Position numbers and translations under genes: made by a program. The notes under the pieces were generated by a model. The model ran no database searches, had not been told where the DNA came from, and saw only the letters and a list, made by a program, of their open reading frames with translations. This document shows, one piece after another, positions 39,444 to 48,531 of a stretch of DNA of 64,000 nucleotides; position 1 is the first letter of the stretch; the number at the start of each line of letters is the position of its first letter. The stretch is from NCBI RefSeq assembly GCF_013364275.1, contig NZ_CP054932.1, forward strand, positions 682,001-746,000, in the 5' to 3' direction. This DNA is from Actinomadura sp. NAK00032 (GTDB lineage: Bacteria > Actinomycetota > Actinomycetes > Streptosporangiales > Streptosporangiaceae).

Positions 39444-41321
39444 GGCGATGGACTTGCGGGCCGTCTTGACGGCCGCGGACAGGGCCGTGATGTCGTAGGC
39501 GCCGGTGTGGCGGCGGCCGTTGACGAAGAACGTCGGGGTGCCGGAGACGCCGCTCAGGTCGGCGGAGTCGACGTCCTCGGCGATGCGGTCGGCGCCCAGG
39601 TTCGCGCGCAGGTCGGCGCGGAACCGGTCGACGTCGAGGCCCAGCTCGGCGGCGTAGCGGACGAGGTCCTTCGGCTGCAGCGCGTCCTGGCGGTCCAGGA
39701 GCAGGTCGTGCATCTCCCAGAACGCGCCCTGCTCGGCCGCGGCCTCCGCCGCCTGCGCCGCCAGTTGCGCCTGCGGGTGGACGTCGGTGAGCGGCAGGTG
39801 CCGCCACACGTACCGGACGTCCCCGTAGTCGGCGAGCAGCTCCCGGATGACGTCCTCGGCCTGCCCGCAGTACGGGCATTCGAAGTCGCCGTACTCGACG
39901 ACGGTGACCGGGGCGCGGGCGGGGCCCCGGATGTGGTCGCGCTCGGAGTCGACGGGCGCGGCCAGGTCGATGATCGTCTCCGCCGTCCCGAGCAGGGCGC
40001 GCAGCCGCCGCGGCGGCGGCAGCAGGCCGGTCGCGCGGACGACGATCCAGGTGACGACCGTGGCGACCAGCGCGGCGGACAGGATGCCGATCTTCGCCTC
40101 CTCCAGTCGCGGCCCGGTGAAGGTGAGCGCCGCGATCAGCAGCGCCACGGTGAACCCGATGCCGGCGACGGTGCCGCCGCCGCCGACCGCCGCCCAGCCG
40201 ACCGGAGGGCGCAGCCGGCCCCGGCTGAGCCGCGTCACCAGCCAGGAGAAGCCGAGGATGCCGACCGGCTTCCCGGCGACGTAGCCGACCAGGATGCCCA
40301 GCGTGACCGGGGAGGTGAACGCGCGGCCGAGGAAGTCGCCGCTGATGGCGATCCCCGCGTTGGCGAGCGCGAACAGCGGGACGATCACGTAGCTCGTCCA
40401 CGGGTGGATCAGCAGTTGCAGCCGGTCGTTCGGCGAGATCGCCGCCGCGACGTTCGTCTGCGCGGACCGCGCGTACTCCGGCGTCGGCTGCTCCCGGAAC
40501 AGCCGGAAGACCTCCGACGCGCGCTCCAGGTCGCTGCGCGCGGCCGGATGCGCGTACGTCAGCAGGCCCATGGCCAGCCCGATGACGACCGGCTCCACCC
40601 CGGACGACTCCAGCGCCGCCCACGCGGCCACGCCCAGCAGCACGTACAGGCCGAACTGCCGGACGCCGGCGGCGCGGATCGCGACGATGACCGCGAACAC
40701 GCCGAGCGCCGCCAGCAGCTCCAGGGCGTGGACTTCCTCGCTGTAGAAGATTCCGATGACCGCCAGCGCGACGACGTCGTCCACCACGGTCGCCGTCAGC
40801 AGGTAGGCGCGCAGCCGGGCCGGGAACCGCCGCCCGACCAGCGCCAGCACGCCGAGCGCGAACGCCGTGTCGGTCGACATCGCGATGCCCCAGCCGTGCG
40901 CGGTCGGCTGCCCCGCGTTGAACGCCAGGTAGATCGCGACCGGTGCCATCATGCCGCCGAGCCCGGCGGCGAGCGGCAGCGCGAGCCGCCGCCGGTCGCG
41001 CAGCTCGCCCACGTCGAACTCGCGGCGCGCCTCCAGCCCGACGACGAAGAAGAACACCGTCATCAGGCCGCCGTTGACCCAGTCGCGCAGGTCCTGGGTG
41101 ATGCCGGTGCCGCCGAAGGTGACGGACGCCTCCGTGCCCCACAGCCGCTCGTAGGAGCCGGCGTCCGCGTTCGCCCAGACGAGCGCGGCGAGCGTCGCGG
41201 CGAGCAGCACCATCGCGCCGCCGGTCTCGGTGCGCAGGAACTCCCGCAGCGGGGTCCGCAGGCTCCGCGCCCAGGCGGTCCGTCCGGCGAACGGCCCGGA
41301 CCCGTCCCGACTTTCGGTCAT
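39429..41321 (-). CDS. nhaA: NhaA Na+/H+ antiporter fused to DsbA-like thioredoxin domain
   Basis: A 630-residue fusion. The first about 430 residues are an NhaA antiporter with around 11 helices, [11 protein letters not shown] (D151, equivalent to D133 of E. coli) and VVDDVVAL (D181/D182, the ion-binding pair). The last about 175 residues are a DsbA/thioredoxin-like domain with [11 protein letters not shown] (C482-x2-C485) and the cis-Pro [12 protein letters not shown]. The start ATG 41321 is chosen because the family sequence begins here; an upstream ATG (41360) adds 13 poorly conserved residues. The same fusion is known from other actinomycetes. The antiporter sets pH and sodium; which side the redox domain faces is not certain. 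Confidence 0.93.
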   Translation of the reverse strand: MTESRDGSGPFAGRTAWARSLRTPLREFLRTETGGAMVLLAATLAALVWANADAGSYERLWGTEASVTFGGTGITQDLRDWVNGGLMTVFFFVVGLEARREFDVGELRDRRRLALPLAAGLGGMMAPVAIYLAFNAGQPTAHGWGIAMSTDTAFALGVLALVGRRFPARLRAYLLTATVVDDVVALAVIGIFYSEEVHALELLAALGVFAVIVAIRAAGVRQFGLYVLLGVAAWAALESSGVEPVVIGLAMGLLTYAHPAARSDLERASEVFRLFREQPTPEYARSAQTNVAAAISPNDRLQLLIHPWTSYVIVPLFALANAGIAISGDFLGRAFTSPVTLGILVGYVAGKPVGILGFSWLVTRLSRGRLRPPVGWAAVGGGGTVAGIGFTVALLIAALTFTGPRLEEAKIGILSAALVATVVTWIVVRATGLLPPPRRLRALLGTAETIIDLAAPVDSERDHIRGPARAPVTVVEYGDFECPYCGQAEDVIRELLADYGDVRYVWRHLPLTDVHPQAQLAAQAAEAAAEQGAFWEMHDLLLDRQDALQPKDLVRYAAELGLDVDRFRADLRANLGADRIAEDVDSADLSGVSGTPTFFVNGRRHTGAYDITALSAAVKTARKSIALRRS

Positions 41322-41543
41322 CCTGAAATTCTCACCCGCCCTGGTTCCCGTCCGTCCCATGGAACGGTCTGGAGAACCCTCGCGGGGTCACGGGCATTCC
41401 AAGACCGCCCTCCCACCTGGGCTGATCGTGATTCTGATAGACGGCCCCCGCGAACCTTGGCACCTTCGTCCCCTTGCCGGATCGGCCCGTCCTACGCACC
41501 ATTCCGGAGAGTCACCATCCTGGGCTCCCACAGGAGGTACGTG

Positions 41544-42230
41544 ATGCGCCGCATCTTCACGATGGCCTTGGTATCCGCCGTTCTGGCCGTCTTCGCACCC
41601 GCCGCCGCCCACGCCGCACCCGCTGCCCACGCCGCACCCGCCACGCCCGCAGCCGCGCCGAGCGGTGAAGGCGGGCAGGCGGTGTACGGGGCCAACGGCG
41701 TCCGCTGCACGCTCGGCTTCAACGTCCGCCGGAACGGCACCTACTACTTCCTCACGGCGGGCGGCTGCGCGCAGGTCGGGCTGACCCTGTACGCCGACCC
41801 GGCACTGACCACGGAACTCGGGACCGTCGTCGCGGTCAGCGACATCGCCGTCGCGCTCGTCCGGTACGTCGAGCCGCAGGTGGAGCGCCCCGGCAGCGTG
41901 CGCCTCTACCCCGGCTCCCAGGACATCACGTCCGCGGGCAGCCCGGTCGTGGGCCAGAGCGTGTGCCGCAGCGGCCCCACCACCGGCGTCCGGTGCGGCA
42001 CCGTGACGGCGATCAACATCACCGTCCGGTTCCCCGAGGGGACGATCACCGGCCTGGCCAGGACGACCATCTGCACCGAACCGGGCGACGCCCCGGGCGC
42101 ACCGTACTTCTCGGGCACCACCGCGGTCGGCCTGGGCATCGGCGGCATCGGCGACTGCGCCAGCGGCGGCACGTCCTTCTTCCAGCCGATCAGCCCGATC
42201 CTCTCCGCCTACGGCGTCTCCGTGTACTGA
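41544..42230 (+). CDS. streptogrisin-like protein lacking catalytic His and Ser (pseudoprotease)
   Basis: A 228-residue secreted protein with signal peptide (to about residue 25). The mature part follows the streptogrisin/alpha-lytic (S1E) pattern closely: GVRCTLGFNVRRNGTYYFLTAG, VGQSVCRSG-TTGVRCGTVTAIN, CTEPGDAPGAPYFSG, GIGDCASGGTSFFQPI and SAYGVSVY at the end. The usual LTAGHC is LTAGGC, so the catalytic His is G74. The usual GDSGG is GDAPG, so the nucleophile is A183. The Asp (D100) is kept. There is no prodomain between signal and mature chain. The gene is intact and secreted, so it is probably an inactive enzyme with a binding or inhibitory role. Confidence 0.88.
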   Translation: MRRIFTMALVSAVLAVFAPAAAHAAPAAHAAPATPAAAPSGEGGQAVYGANGVRCTLGFNVRRNGTYYFLTAGGCAQVGLTLYADPALTTELGTVVAVSDIAVALVRYVEPQVERPGSVRLYPGSQDITSAGSPVVGQSVCRSGPTTGVRCGTVTAINITVRFPEGTITGLARTTICTEPGDAPGAPYFSGTTAVGLGIGGIGDCASGGTSFFQPISPILSAYGVSVY

Positions 42231-42290
42231 AGGCCCGTGGCGCCGGTAATTCGGTTGTGGGGGGCGCTGGGGGCGATCTAGCGTCCGCCC

Positions 42291-43112
42291 ATGGACGGGG
42301 TTGTGCGGTTGCTAGGGATCGATGAGCTCGGGGCCTGCCAGCGGCTCGCGGCCGATCGCGAGTGGGGGCCGGAGGAGCGCAAGTGGCGGTTCCTGTTCTC
42401 GGTGGGGGACGTCTACGGGATCGACGACGGCGACGGAGGGCTCGCCGGGACGGTGGTGTCGACTCCCTACGGCAGGGACGTCGCCGCCATCAGCATGGTG
42501 CTGGTCGCCAAGCGCTTCGAGCGGCGCGGCCTGGGCGGGCGGCTGATGCGCCATGCGATGGACAACTCAGCCACGGCGAGCCTGTGCCTGACCGCTACGG
42601 AGTATGGGCGTCCTCTCTATGAGCGTCTTGGATTCCGTTCGGTGGGCGTGTGCACGACGTACAAGGGCGAGTGGGGCGGGCCGTCCGGGCGAGGTGTGTC
42701 CGTGCCAGTTGAGGCAGGCGACCTGCCTGGTGTGCACAAGCTCGACACCGAGGTGTTCGGTGCCGACCGGTCGCAGTTGGTCGAGGGCCTGCCGGAGTTC
42801 TGCGAGACGCTACGGGTCGTCCGGGACGAGACCGGTGTGGTGGGCTACGGCGGTGCGTGGCGGAACGACGACCAGGCCGTCGTCGGCCCAGTCATCGCGC
42901 GGGACGCCGGCACCGCGCTCGCGCTGGTGGAGGAGGTCGCTCCCAGGGGCCCGATACGGCTCGACATCGACCATCGGCATCCCGAGCTGATCGCGTGGGC
43001 GGAGACCCACGGCCTCCGCCCCGCGTTCACCACCACGATCATGGAGTACGGCGCCCCGATCGCAAACGACCCGTCCCGCCTCCACCTGCCGGTCGCCCAA
43101 GCGCTGGGCTGA
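42291..43112 (+). CDS. GNAT family N-acetyltransferase (tandem domain)
   Basis: A 273-residue protein. The N-terminal half has the acetyl-CoA loop VLVAKRFERRGLGGRLMRHAM and the C-terminal GNAT strand YERLGFRSVG. The second half (DLPGVHKLDTEVFGADRSQLVEGLPE...VVGYGGAWRNDDQAVVGPVIA) is a second, more degenerate GNAT-like domain as in YobR-type proteins. It transfers an acetyl group to an amine of unknown identity. It is followed after about 100 bases by a sigma factor gene. Confidence 0.88.
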   Translation: MDGVVRLLGIDELGACQRLAADREWGPEERKWRFLFSVGDVYGIDDGDGGLAGTVVSTPYGRDVAAISMVLVAKRFERRGLGGRLMRHAMDNSATASLCLTATEYGRPLYERLGFRSVGVCTTYKGEWGGPSGRGVSVPVEAGDLPGVHKLDTEVFGADRSQLVEGLPEFCETLRVVRDETGVVGYGGAWRNDDQAVVGPVIARDAGTALALVEEVAPRGPIRLDIDHRHPELIAWAETHGLRPAFTTTIMEYGAPIANDPSRLHLPVAQALG

Positions 43113-43216
43113 CGCCCGGACTCCGTCCCCGGCCGTGTGACCTGCGGGGAAGCGAAAGCGGCGGTGCGGTCAAAGACCGATGACCGACACCGACGCTGCG
43201 AAGGGTCCGAGATGAC

Positions 43217-43825
43217 GTGGATGAGACCGCGGTGACCGCGGAGGTGCACCAGCACAGCGACCGGGCGATCATCGAGAGGTCCCGCCGGGACCCGGAGGAG
43301 TTCGCCGCCCTGTACGACCGGCACGCTCCGGCGATCCACCGGTACCTCGCCCGGCGGCTCGGCCGCGACCTGGCCGACGACCTGATGGCCGAGACGTTCC
43401 TGCACGCGTTCAGGCAGCGCGACCGGTACGACCCCGAACGGCTGAACGCGCTGCCCTGGCTGTACGGGATCGCCACCAACCTGATCCACCGGCACCGGCG
43501 CCGCGAGGTGCGGTTCTGGCGGGCCGTCGCCCGTACCGGAGCCGATCCGGCCGCGCACTCCGCCGACGAGGGCGTGCCGGACCGGGTCGCCGCCGAGGGC
43601 GTCCGGCCGAGGCTGGCGGACGCGCTGAGCCGCCTGGACCGCGGGCAGCGGGACGTCCTGCTGCTGACCGCGTCCGGCGACCTGTCCCCGGCCGAGATCG
43701 GCGCGGCCCTCGGCATCGCCACCGGCACCGTCCACTCCCGCCTCAGCCGGGCCCGCGCCAAGATGCGCGCGGCGCTGGGCGGGATCGACCCCTTGGACCT
43801 GAGAGAGGAACGGCACGATGGGTGA
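43217..43825 (+). CDS. RNA polymerase sigma factor (ECF)
   Basis: A 202-residue ECF sigma factor. Region 2: FAALYDRHAPAIHRYLARRLGRDLADDLMAETFLHAF and WLYGIATNLIHRHRRRE. Region 4: LSRLDRGQRDVLLLTASGDLSPAEIGAALGIATGTVHSRLSRARAKMR. GTG 43217 is the start. The gene overlaps the next (CU044_5270-type membrane protein) by 8 bases, the common two-gene arrangement in Streptosporangiales and related groups. Confidence 0.93.
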   Translation: MDETAVTAEVHQHSDRAIIERSRRDPEEFAALYDRHAPAIHRYLARRLGRDLADDLMAETFLHAFRQRDRYDPERLNALPWLYGIATNLIHRHRRREVRFWRAVARTGADPAAHSADEGVPDRVAAEGVRPRLADALSRLDRGQRDVLLLTASGDLSPAEIGAALGIATGTVHSRLSRARAKMRAALGGIDPLDLREERHDG

Positions 43826-44831
43826 GCTCCAGCGGATGTACGACGAGGTGCCCCCGCCCAGCCCGGTCGTCCTGGCCGAGGGGCGGTCGCGGCTGACGGC
43901 CCTCGCCCGGGACGGCGGCCGCCGCCGGCGCCGCCCGCCGTTCCCCGGCCTGCTGGCGGCCGGGCTGGCCGGCGCGGTGGCCGCGGGCGTCGCCGTGGCG
44001 GTGGCGGTCCAGGGCCCAAGCGGCGGTTCCGCGCAGATCCAGACGGTGAGCGCCCGCGAGGTGCTCACGAAGGCCGCCGCCGACGCTCGCAGCCAACCCG
44101 AGCTGAGCCCGCGTCCCGGCCAGTACCTCCACGTCAGGTCCGCCGTCGCGTGGGGGCCGGGCAAGGTCGGCAAGGGCCGTCCCGCGGGCAAGGAGACCCG
44201 GGACACCTGGGTGTCGGTGGACGGCTCCAAGCCCGGGCTCCTGCGCGCCCCATGCCGTCCACGGCAGGCGAGGATCTGCTCGACCCCGATCCCCGTCGAG
44301 GACGAGAGCGCGGCCGTCCCGCGACCGGGTAGCCACCAGTGGATGGTGCGCGAACTGCCCGGGCTGATGCGGCACTGGAGGACGCAGTCCGGCCCCTTCA
44401 CCCCCGGCACCACGCACACCCCCGGCACCACGCACACCCCCGGCGCCGCCGCCACCCCGCCGACCACCGGCAGGCCGTTCGGTGAATGGAGCTGGTACGG
44501 AACGGCCGAAATGCTGGAGGGCTACCTTCCGCCGAAGCTGCGCGCCCAGGTCTTCGAGTTCCTCAGCGACGTCCCGGCGGTCAAGGTGGACGAGCACGCG
44601 ACCGACGCCCTCGGCCGTCCCGCCGTCGCCCTGTCCCTGAAGTCCGAAGGCGCCCGGCTGGCGCTGCTCTTCGACCGCTCCACCTACCGGTACCTGGGCA
44701 GCCACTATGTCGACCTGACGCCCCGGCCGCAGGGCATGGACCCGACCGGTGAGCCCGACAGCGAGGCGGGCGAGGAGAAGGTCACCATCCTGCGGGTCAC
44801 GGTGGAGGACCGCCTCCCCGGCCGCTCCTGA
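43818..44831 (+). CDS. CU044_5270 family membrane protein
   Basis: A 337-residue sigma-linked protein. An N-terminal cytoplasmic part (ELQRMYDEVPPPSPVVLAEGRSRLTAL), one membrane helix (FPGLLAAGLAGAVAAGVAVAVAV) and an outer domain whose composition and motifs (PGQYLHVRS, WVSVDGS, LPAVK-type core VPAVKVDEHATDALGRPAVAL) match the CU044_5270 family. Its position overlapping the ECF sigma gene suggests it acts as its regulator. A short tandem repeat TPGTTHTPGTTHTPG lies around residue 195-210, probably slipped DNA (18-bp units). Confidence 0.88.
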   Translation: MGELQRMYDEVPPPSPVVLAEGRSRLTALARDGGRRRRRPPFPGLLAAGLAGAVAAGVAVAVAVQGPSGGSAQIQTVSAREVLTKAAADARSQPELSPRPGQYLHVRSAVAWGPGKVGKGRPAGKETRDTWVSVDGSKPGLLRAPCRPRQARICSTPIPVEDESAAVPRPGSHQWMVRELPGLMRHWRTQSGPFTPGTTHTPGTTHTPGAAATPPTTGRPFGEWSWYGTAEMLEGYLPPKLRAQVFEFLSDVPAVKVDEHATDALGRPAVALSLKSEGARLALLFDRSTYRYLGSHYVDLTPRPQGMDPTGEPDSEAGEEKVTILRVTVEDRLPGRS

Positions 44832-44838
44832 CCCGACC

Positions 44839-44873
44839 CCGGAGGCCCCGCATCCCTGATGCCGGGCCTCCGG
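44839..44873. terminator. bidirectional hairpin terminator
   Basis: CCGGAGGCCC and GGGCCTCCGG arms, extended by GCAT/ATGC, form a long stem around CCCTG, between the convergent sigma-partner and desaturase genes. Confidence 0.75.
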
Positions 44874-44924
44874 CCGTGTTCAGACCTTGCCCGTGTTCAG
44901 ACCTTGCCCGTGTTCAGACCTTGG
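44874..44924. repeat. three tandem copies of a 17-bp unit at the desaturase 3' end
   Basis: Unit CCGTGTTCAGACCTTGC at 44874-44890, 44891-44907 and 44908-44924, with only the last base of the third copy different. The third copy contains the desaturase stop codon (44914-44916) and last codons; the other two lie just downstream. Confidence 0.9.
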
Positions 44925-45987
44925 CCGGGGCGGGGCGCCCGCCGGGGAGGGCGTAGCGGAAGATCTTCTTCCAGGTGCTCGTGACCTGCTTCGACAGCGG
45001 TCCCGTGTGGTACGGCAGGTCGTACTTCGCGCACAGGGCGCGGACGCGCGGAGCGATCTCGGCGTAGCGGTTGCTCGGCATGTCGGGGAACAGGTGGTGC
45101 TCGATCTGGTGGCTGAGGTTCCCCGTCATCAGGTGGAACAGGGGCCCGCCGGTGATGTTGGCCGAGCCGCACAGCTGCCGGACGTACCACTCCCCCTTCG
45201 TCTCGCCGTCGAGGCGCTCCTCCTCGAAGACGTCGACGTCGCCGGGAAAGTGGCCGCAGAAGATGATCATGTGGGCCCAGACGTTGCGAGCCACGTTCGC
45301 GGTGAAGTTCGCGGCCAGCGTGGAGAGGAACTGCGGGCCGCTGAGCAGGGGGAACGCCAGGTAGTCCTTGCCCCACTGGCGGGCGATCTTGCGGCCGATC
45401 TGGCGCAGCTTCTCCTTGGTGGCCGCCGGGTCGGCCGTCCCCGCGCGGATCCTGTCGAGCTCCAGGTCGTGCATCGCCACCCCGTACTCGAAGAACATCG
45501 CGAGCAGCAGGTTGTAGAGGGGTTGCGGGAGGTGGGCGGGGCTCCACTCCTGCTCGGGCGCGACGCGCAGGATGCCGTAGCCGACGTCGTTGTCCTTGCC
45601 GAGGACGTTCGTGAACGTGTGGTGGACGAAGTTGTGCGAGTGCTTCCACTGCTCGGCGGGCGAGACGTTGTCCCACTCCCAGGTCGTCGAGTGGATCTTC
45701 GGGTCGCGCATCCAGTCCCACTGGCCGTGCATGACGTTGTGCCCGATCTCCATGTTCTCCAGGATCTTCGCGACGGCGAGCGTCGCGGTCCCGGCGGCCC
45801 AGGCGGGCGGCAGCGCGGACGCCAGCAGCAGCGCCCGGCCGGTGATCTCCAGGCCGCGCTGCCAGCGGATCACCCGGTGGATGTAGGCCGCGTCGCGCTC
45901 GCCCAGCGCCGGCATGATCTCCTCGCGGAGGGCGTCCAGCTCGGCGGCGATCGTGTCGTAGTCCGCTGTCGTCAGGTGGTCGGTCAT
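44914..45987 (-). CDS. membrane fatty-acid desaturase
   Basis: A 357-residue acyl desaturase of the three-histidine-box type: HNVMH (83-87), HSHNFVHH (116-123) and HQIEHH (293-298). Hydrophobic stretches lie between them. The sequence resembles the actinobacterial stearoyl-CoA desaturase DesA3 group, which inserts a delta-9 double bond into acyl-CoA at the membrane. The ferredoxin reductase gene 15 bases upstream most likely supplies electrons. Both are probably controlled through the double palindrome at 47086-47114, allowing membrane fluidity to follow the fatty-acid pool (inference). Confidence 0.93.
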   Translation of the reverse strand: MTDHLTTADYDTIAAELDALREEIMPALGERDAAYIHRVIRWQRGLEITGRALLLASALPPAWAAGTATLAVAKILENMEIGHNVMHGQWDWMRDPKIHSTTWEWDNVSPAEQWKHSHNFVHHTFTNVLGKDNDVGYGILRVAPEQEWSPAHLPQPLYNLLLAMFFEYGVAMHDLELDRIRAGTADPAATKEKLRQIGRKIARQWGKDYLAFPLLSGPQFLSTLAANFTANVARNVWAHMIIFCGHFPGDVDVFEEERLDGETKGEWYVRQLCGSANITGGPLFHLMTGNLSHQIEHHLFPDMPSNRYAEIAPRVRALCAKYDLPYHTGPLSKQVTSTWKKIFRYALPGGRPAPAKV

Positions 45988-46002
45988 GGGTCCCCCAGAG
46001 CC

Positions 46003-47061
46003 TCAGAGGTCGATTTCCACGGGGCCGGCGGCGGCCGAGACGCAGGTCTGGACGATCTCGCCCTCCTCGCCGTGCACCCGGCCGGTGCGCAGGTCGCGGA
46101 CCCTGCCGGAGCGCAGCGGGCCGACGCAGCCGTGGCAGATGCCCATCCGGCAGCCGCTCGGCAGCAGCGCGCCCGCCTCCTCGCCGGCGACCAGGAGCGG
46201 CGTGCTCCCGTCGGCGTCCGCCTCGACGCCGCTCCTGGTGAAGGTGACGCGCCCGCCTTCGCCGCCGCCCCGCAGGACGGTCCGGAAGCGCTCGGCGCGG
46301 AGCCGGCCGGCGACCCCGGCGGCGTGCCAGTGCGCGGCGAGGTCGTCCAGCATCGCGCCGGGCCCGCAGGCCCAGGTGTCGCGCTCCGCCCAGTCGGGGC
46401 AGACGTCCGGTAGCTCGGACGCCTTGAGCCTGCCCTCGGTGGACGTGTGCCGTTCGTGCAGGGTGATGCCGGTCATCGCGCGGAGTTCGGTGCCGAAGAT
46501 GACGTCCCCGGCCGTCCGGTCGGAGTGCAGGACGACGATGTCGGCGCCGCCGCCTTTGCCGCCGCCGTCTCCGGTCAGGGCGCGGAGCATGGCCATGACC
46601 GGGGTGATCCCGCTGCCGGCCGTGATGAAGAGCAGCTTGCGGGGGAGCGGCGAGGGGAGCGTGAACTCGCCGTCCGCCGGGGCCAGGTGGACGAGCGCGC
46701 CGGGACGGATCCCGTTGACGAGGTACGCGGAGACGAACCCGTCGCGGGCGGCCTTGACGGTGACGGTGATCCGCCCGTCCGGCCGGGGCGGGGACGACAG
46801 CGAGAACGTCCGCCAGTGCCGGACGCCGCCGATGTCCGCGCCGATCCTGACCCACTGGCCCGGCCGGTGCCCCCGCCATGCCCGGCCGGGCCTGATCATG
46901 AGCGTCGCGGCGGACGGCGCCTCATGGCGGACGGCCTCGACGCGTCCGCGCGGGCCGGTGGCCGACCACAGCGGGTTGACCAGGCCGAGGTAGTCCTCCG
47001 GCAGCAGCGGGGTCGTGAGGACCCGGGCCGCCTCCGCGAGCGTCCGCGCCGCCTTGACCAC
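46003..47061 (-). CDS. ferredoxin reductase with 2Fe-2S domain
   Basis: A 352-residue electron-transfer protein. The FAD domain (GQWVRIGADIGGVRHWRTFSLSSPP), NAD(P)H domain (LLFITAGSGITPVMAMLRAL and the terminal-type DTWACGPGAML) and a C-terminal plant-type 2Fe-2S domain (C304, C309, C312, C340) are all present. The order and length match the oxidoreductase partner of DesA3-type desaturases. GTG 47061 has GGAGG 5 bases before it. First gene of the two-gene desaturase operon. Confidence 0.93.
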   Translation of the reverse strand: MVKAARTLAEAARVLTTPLLPEDYLGLVNPLWSATGPRGRVEAVRHEAPSAATLMIRPGRAWRGHRPGQWVRIGADIGGVRHWRTFSLSSPPRPDGRITVTVKAARDGFVSAYLVNGIRPGALVHLAPADGEFTLPSPLPRKLLFITAGSGITPVMAMLRALTGDGGGKGGGADIVVLHSDRTAGDVIFGTELRAMTGITLHERHTSTEGRLKASELPDVCPDWAERDTWACGPGAMLDDLAAHWHAAGVAGRLRAERFRTVLRGGGEGGRVTFTRSGVEADADGSTPLLVAGEEAGALLPSGCRMGICHGCVGPLRSGRVRDLRTGRVHGEEGEIVQTCVSAAAGPVEIDL

Positions 47062-47085
47062 GTTGCCTCCCTGCCGACCGGTAAC

Positions 47086-47114
47086 TTACGTTCGCGTAAC
47101 CTACGGTCGCGTAG
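47086..47114. promoter_or_regulatory. two adjacent 14-bp palindromes before the desaturase operon
   Basis: TTACGTTCGCGTAA (47086-47099) and CTACGGTCGCGTAG (47101-47114) are separated by one base: two copies of the same 5-4-5 palindrome with a 15-bp period. They lie 25 bases upstream of the ferredoxin reductase start. The shape suits a TetR-type dimer binding twice; no regulator gene is adjacent. Confidence 0.65.
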
Positions 47115-47322
47115 GGACGAGGCGTCTTTCAAGACGTCCAGCGCCAGAGCGACGGGCATCACACCATCGCAGGATGTTTCATTCATTGGTGTAACGACAG
47201 GTGATAAAGACGGCGGCAGAGGTTGTCGCCGCCCGCCAACGCCGCGAACCCCGGCGCCTCTCTCATCCGTTTCTCACTCACGGCTCACGAGAGCCACATG
47301 CGCGCCCCAGAGCATCACCTCC

Positions 47323-48531
47323 ATGAATCGGCCGTTTCAGCGCCGGACGCTGCTCGTCAACGGCGCGCTCGGCGTGCTGCTCGTCGCGGGCGCCGGCACC
47401 GCATACCTCACGCTCGGCGACGGAGGCGACGGCGCCGCCGCGTCCACCCGGGTCTCGCGGGTGGCCCGGGGGACCGTGGAGTCGTCGGTGTCGGCGGCCG
47501 GCTCCGTGGAGAGCGCCCGGAGCCGCTCCCTGTCGTTCGGCGCGTCCGGCACGGTCGCCAAGATCTACGTCAAGGCGGGCGAGAAGGTCTCGGGAGGCGA
47601 GGTCCTCGCCCGCCTCGACCAGACCCAGGCGCTGGAGAACGTCAACGCCGCCAAGGCGAACCTGGCCGTCGCCGCCGGGGGCGACACGTCGTCGGAGAAG
47701 GGCTACGCCGGTTACGTCCAGGCGAAGAACGCCTACAACTCCGCTTTGCGCGCCTATCAGGGCACTGTCTTGAAGGCCCCGTTCGCCGGGACGGTCACCG
47801 CCGTCAACGGGACCGTCGGCGGCAGCTCAAGCGGTTCCGGCGGCTCAAGCGGTTCCGGCGGCTCCGGCGGGAGCACGGGCACCGGGTCGAGTTCGGGCGG
47901 ATCCTCACCTGGGAGCTCGTCCACGTCCTCGTCTTCGTCGTCCTCCTCCGGGTCCGGCTTCATCGAGATGGCCGACACCGAGCACCTGCAGATCGAGGGG
48001 AACTTCACCGAGGCGGACACCACCAAGCTCAAGGTCGGCCAGGCCGCGACCATCTCGTTCGACGCGCTGACCGGCACGACCGCCACCGGGAAGATCACCG
48101 CGATCGGGGTGTCGCCGACGACGACCGACAACGTCGTGAAGTTCCCCGCCACGATCTCGCTCGGGGACGTCCCGTCCGGGGTCCGGCTCGGGCAGACCGC
48201 GACCGTCGAGATCACCGTCGCGAAGGCGGAGGACGTCCTCTACGTGCCGAGCGCGGCGGTCCGGACGGCCGGCGGGCAGAGCACGGTGACGGTCGTCCGC
48301 GACGGCGCGCAGAGCACCGTCACGGTGAAGACCGGCGTCAAGGGCGACCAGGGCACCGAGATCGAATCCGGGCTGGAGGAGGGCGACCAGGTCGTCGTCA
48401 CGTCGTCCACGAGCGGCTCCGGGACGTCCGGCACCACCGGGCGGCAGGGGTTCCCGGGCGGCGGCGGACCCGGCATGGGCGGCGGGGGCGGACCCGGCGG
48501 GGGCGGTCCGGCCGGGGGAGGCCGCCGGTGA
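47323..48531 (+). CDS. MacA/HlyD-like periplasmic adaptor subunit
   Basis: A 402-residue adaptor of an ABC exporter. A short N-terminal region and membrane anchor (LLVNGALGVLLVAGAGTAYLTL), then lipoyl/barrel parts (VSRVARGTVESSVSAAGSVE, SGTVAKIYVKAGEKVSGGEVLARLD, VLKAPFAGTVTAVNGTVGG), a Ser/Gly-only stretch of about 60 residues (about 168-212) in the lipoyl domain, then the beta-barrel (LQIEGNFTEADTTKLKVGQAATISFDAL). The C-terminus is very Gly-rich. Start ATG 47323 precedes the anchor; it lacks a good ribosome site. Its stop overlaps the ATPase GTG. Confidence 0.9.
   Translation: MNRPFQRRTLLVNGALGVLLVAGAGTAYLTLGDGGDGAAASTRVSRVARGTVESSVSAAGSVESARSRSLSFGASGTVAKIYVKAGEKVSGGEVLARLDQTQALENVNAAKANLAVAAGGDTSSEKGYAGYVQAKNAYNSALRAYQGTVLKAPFAGTVTAVNGTVGGSSSGSGGSSGSGGSGGSTGTGSSSGGSSPGSSSTSSSSSSSSGSGFIEMADTEHLQIEGNFTEADTTKLKVGQAATISFDALTGTTATGKITAIGVSPTTTDNVVKFPATISLGDVPSGVRLGQTATVEITVAKAEDVLYVPSAAVRTAGGQSTVTVVRDGAQSTVTVKTGVKGDQGTEIESGLEEGDQVVVTSSTSGSGTSGTTGRQGFPGGGGPGMGGGGGPGGGGPAGGGRR

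Noticed and set aside
44874..44924. CRISPR array
   Set aside because: Three 17-bp units are directly adjacent with no spacers, so it is a simple tandem repeat. No Cas gene is present in the window.
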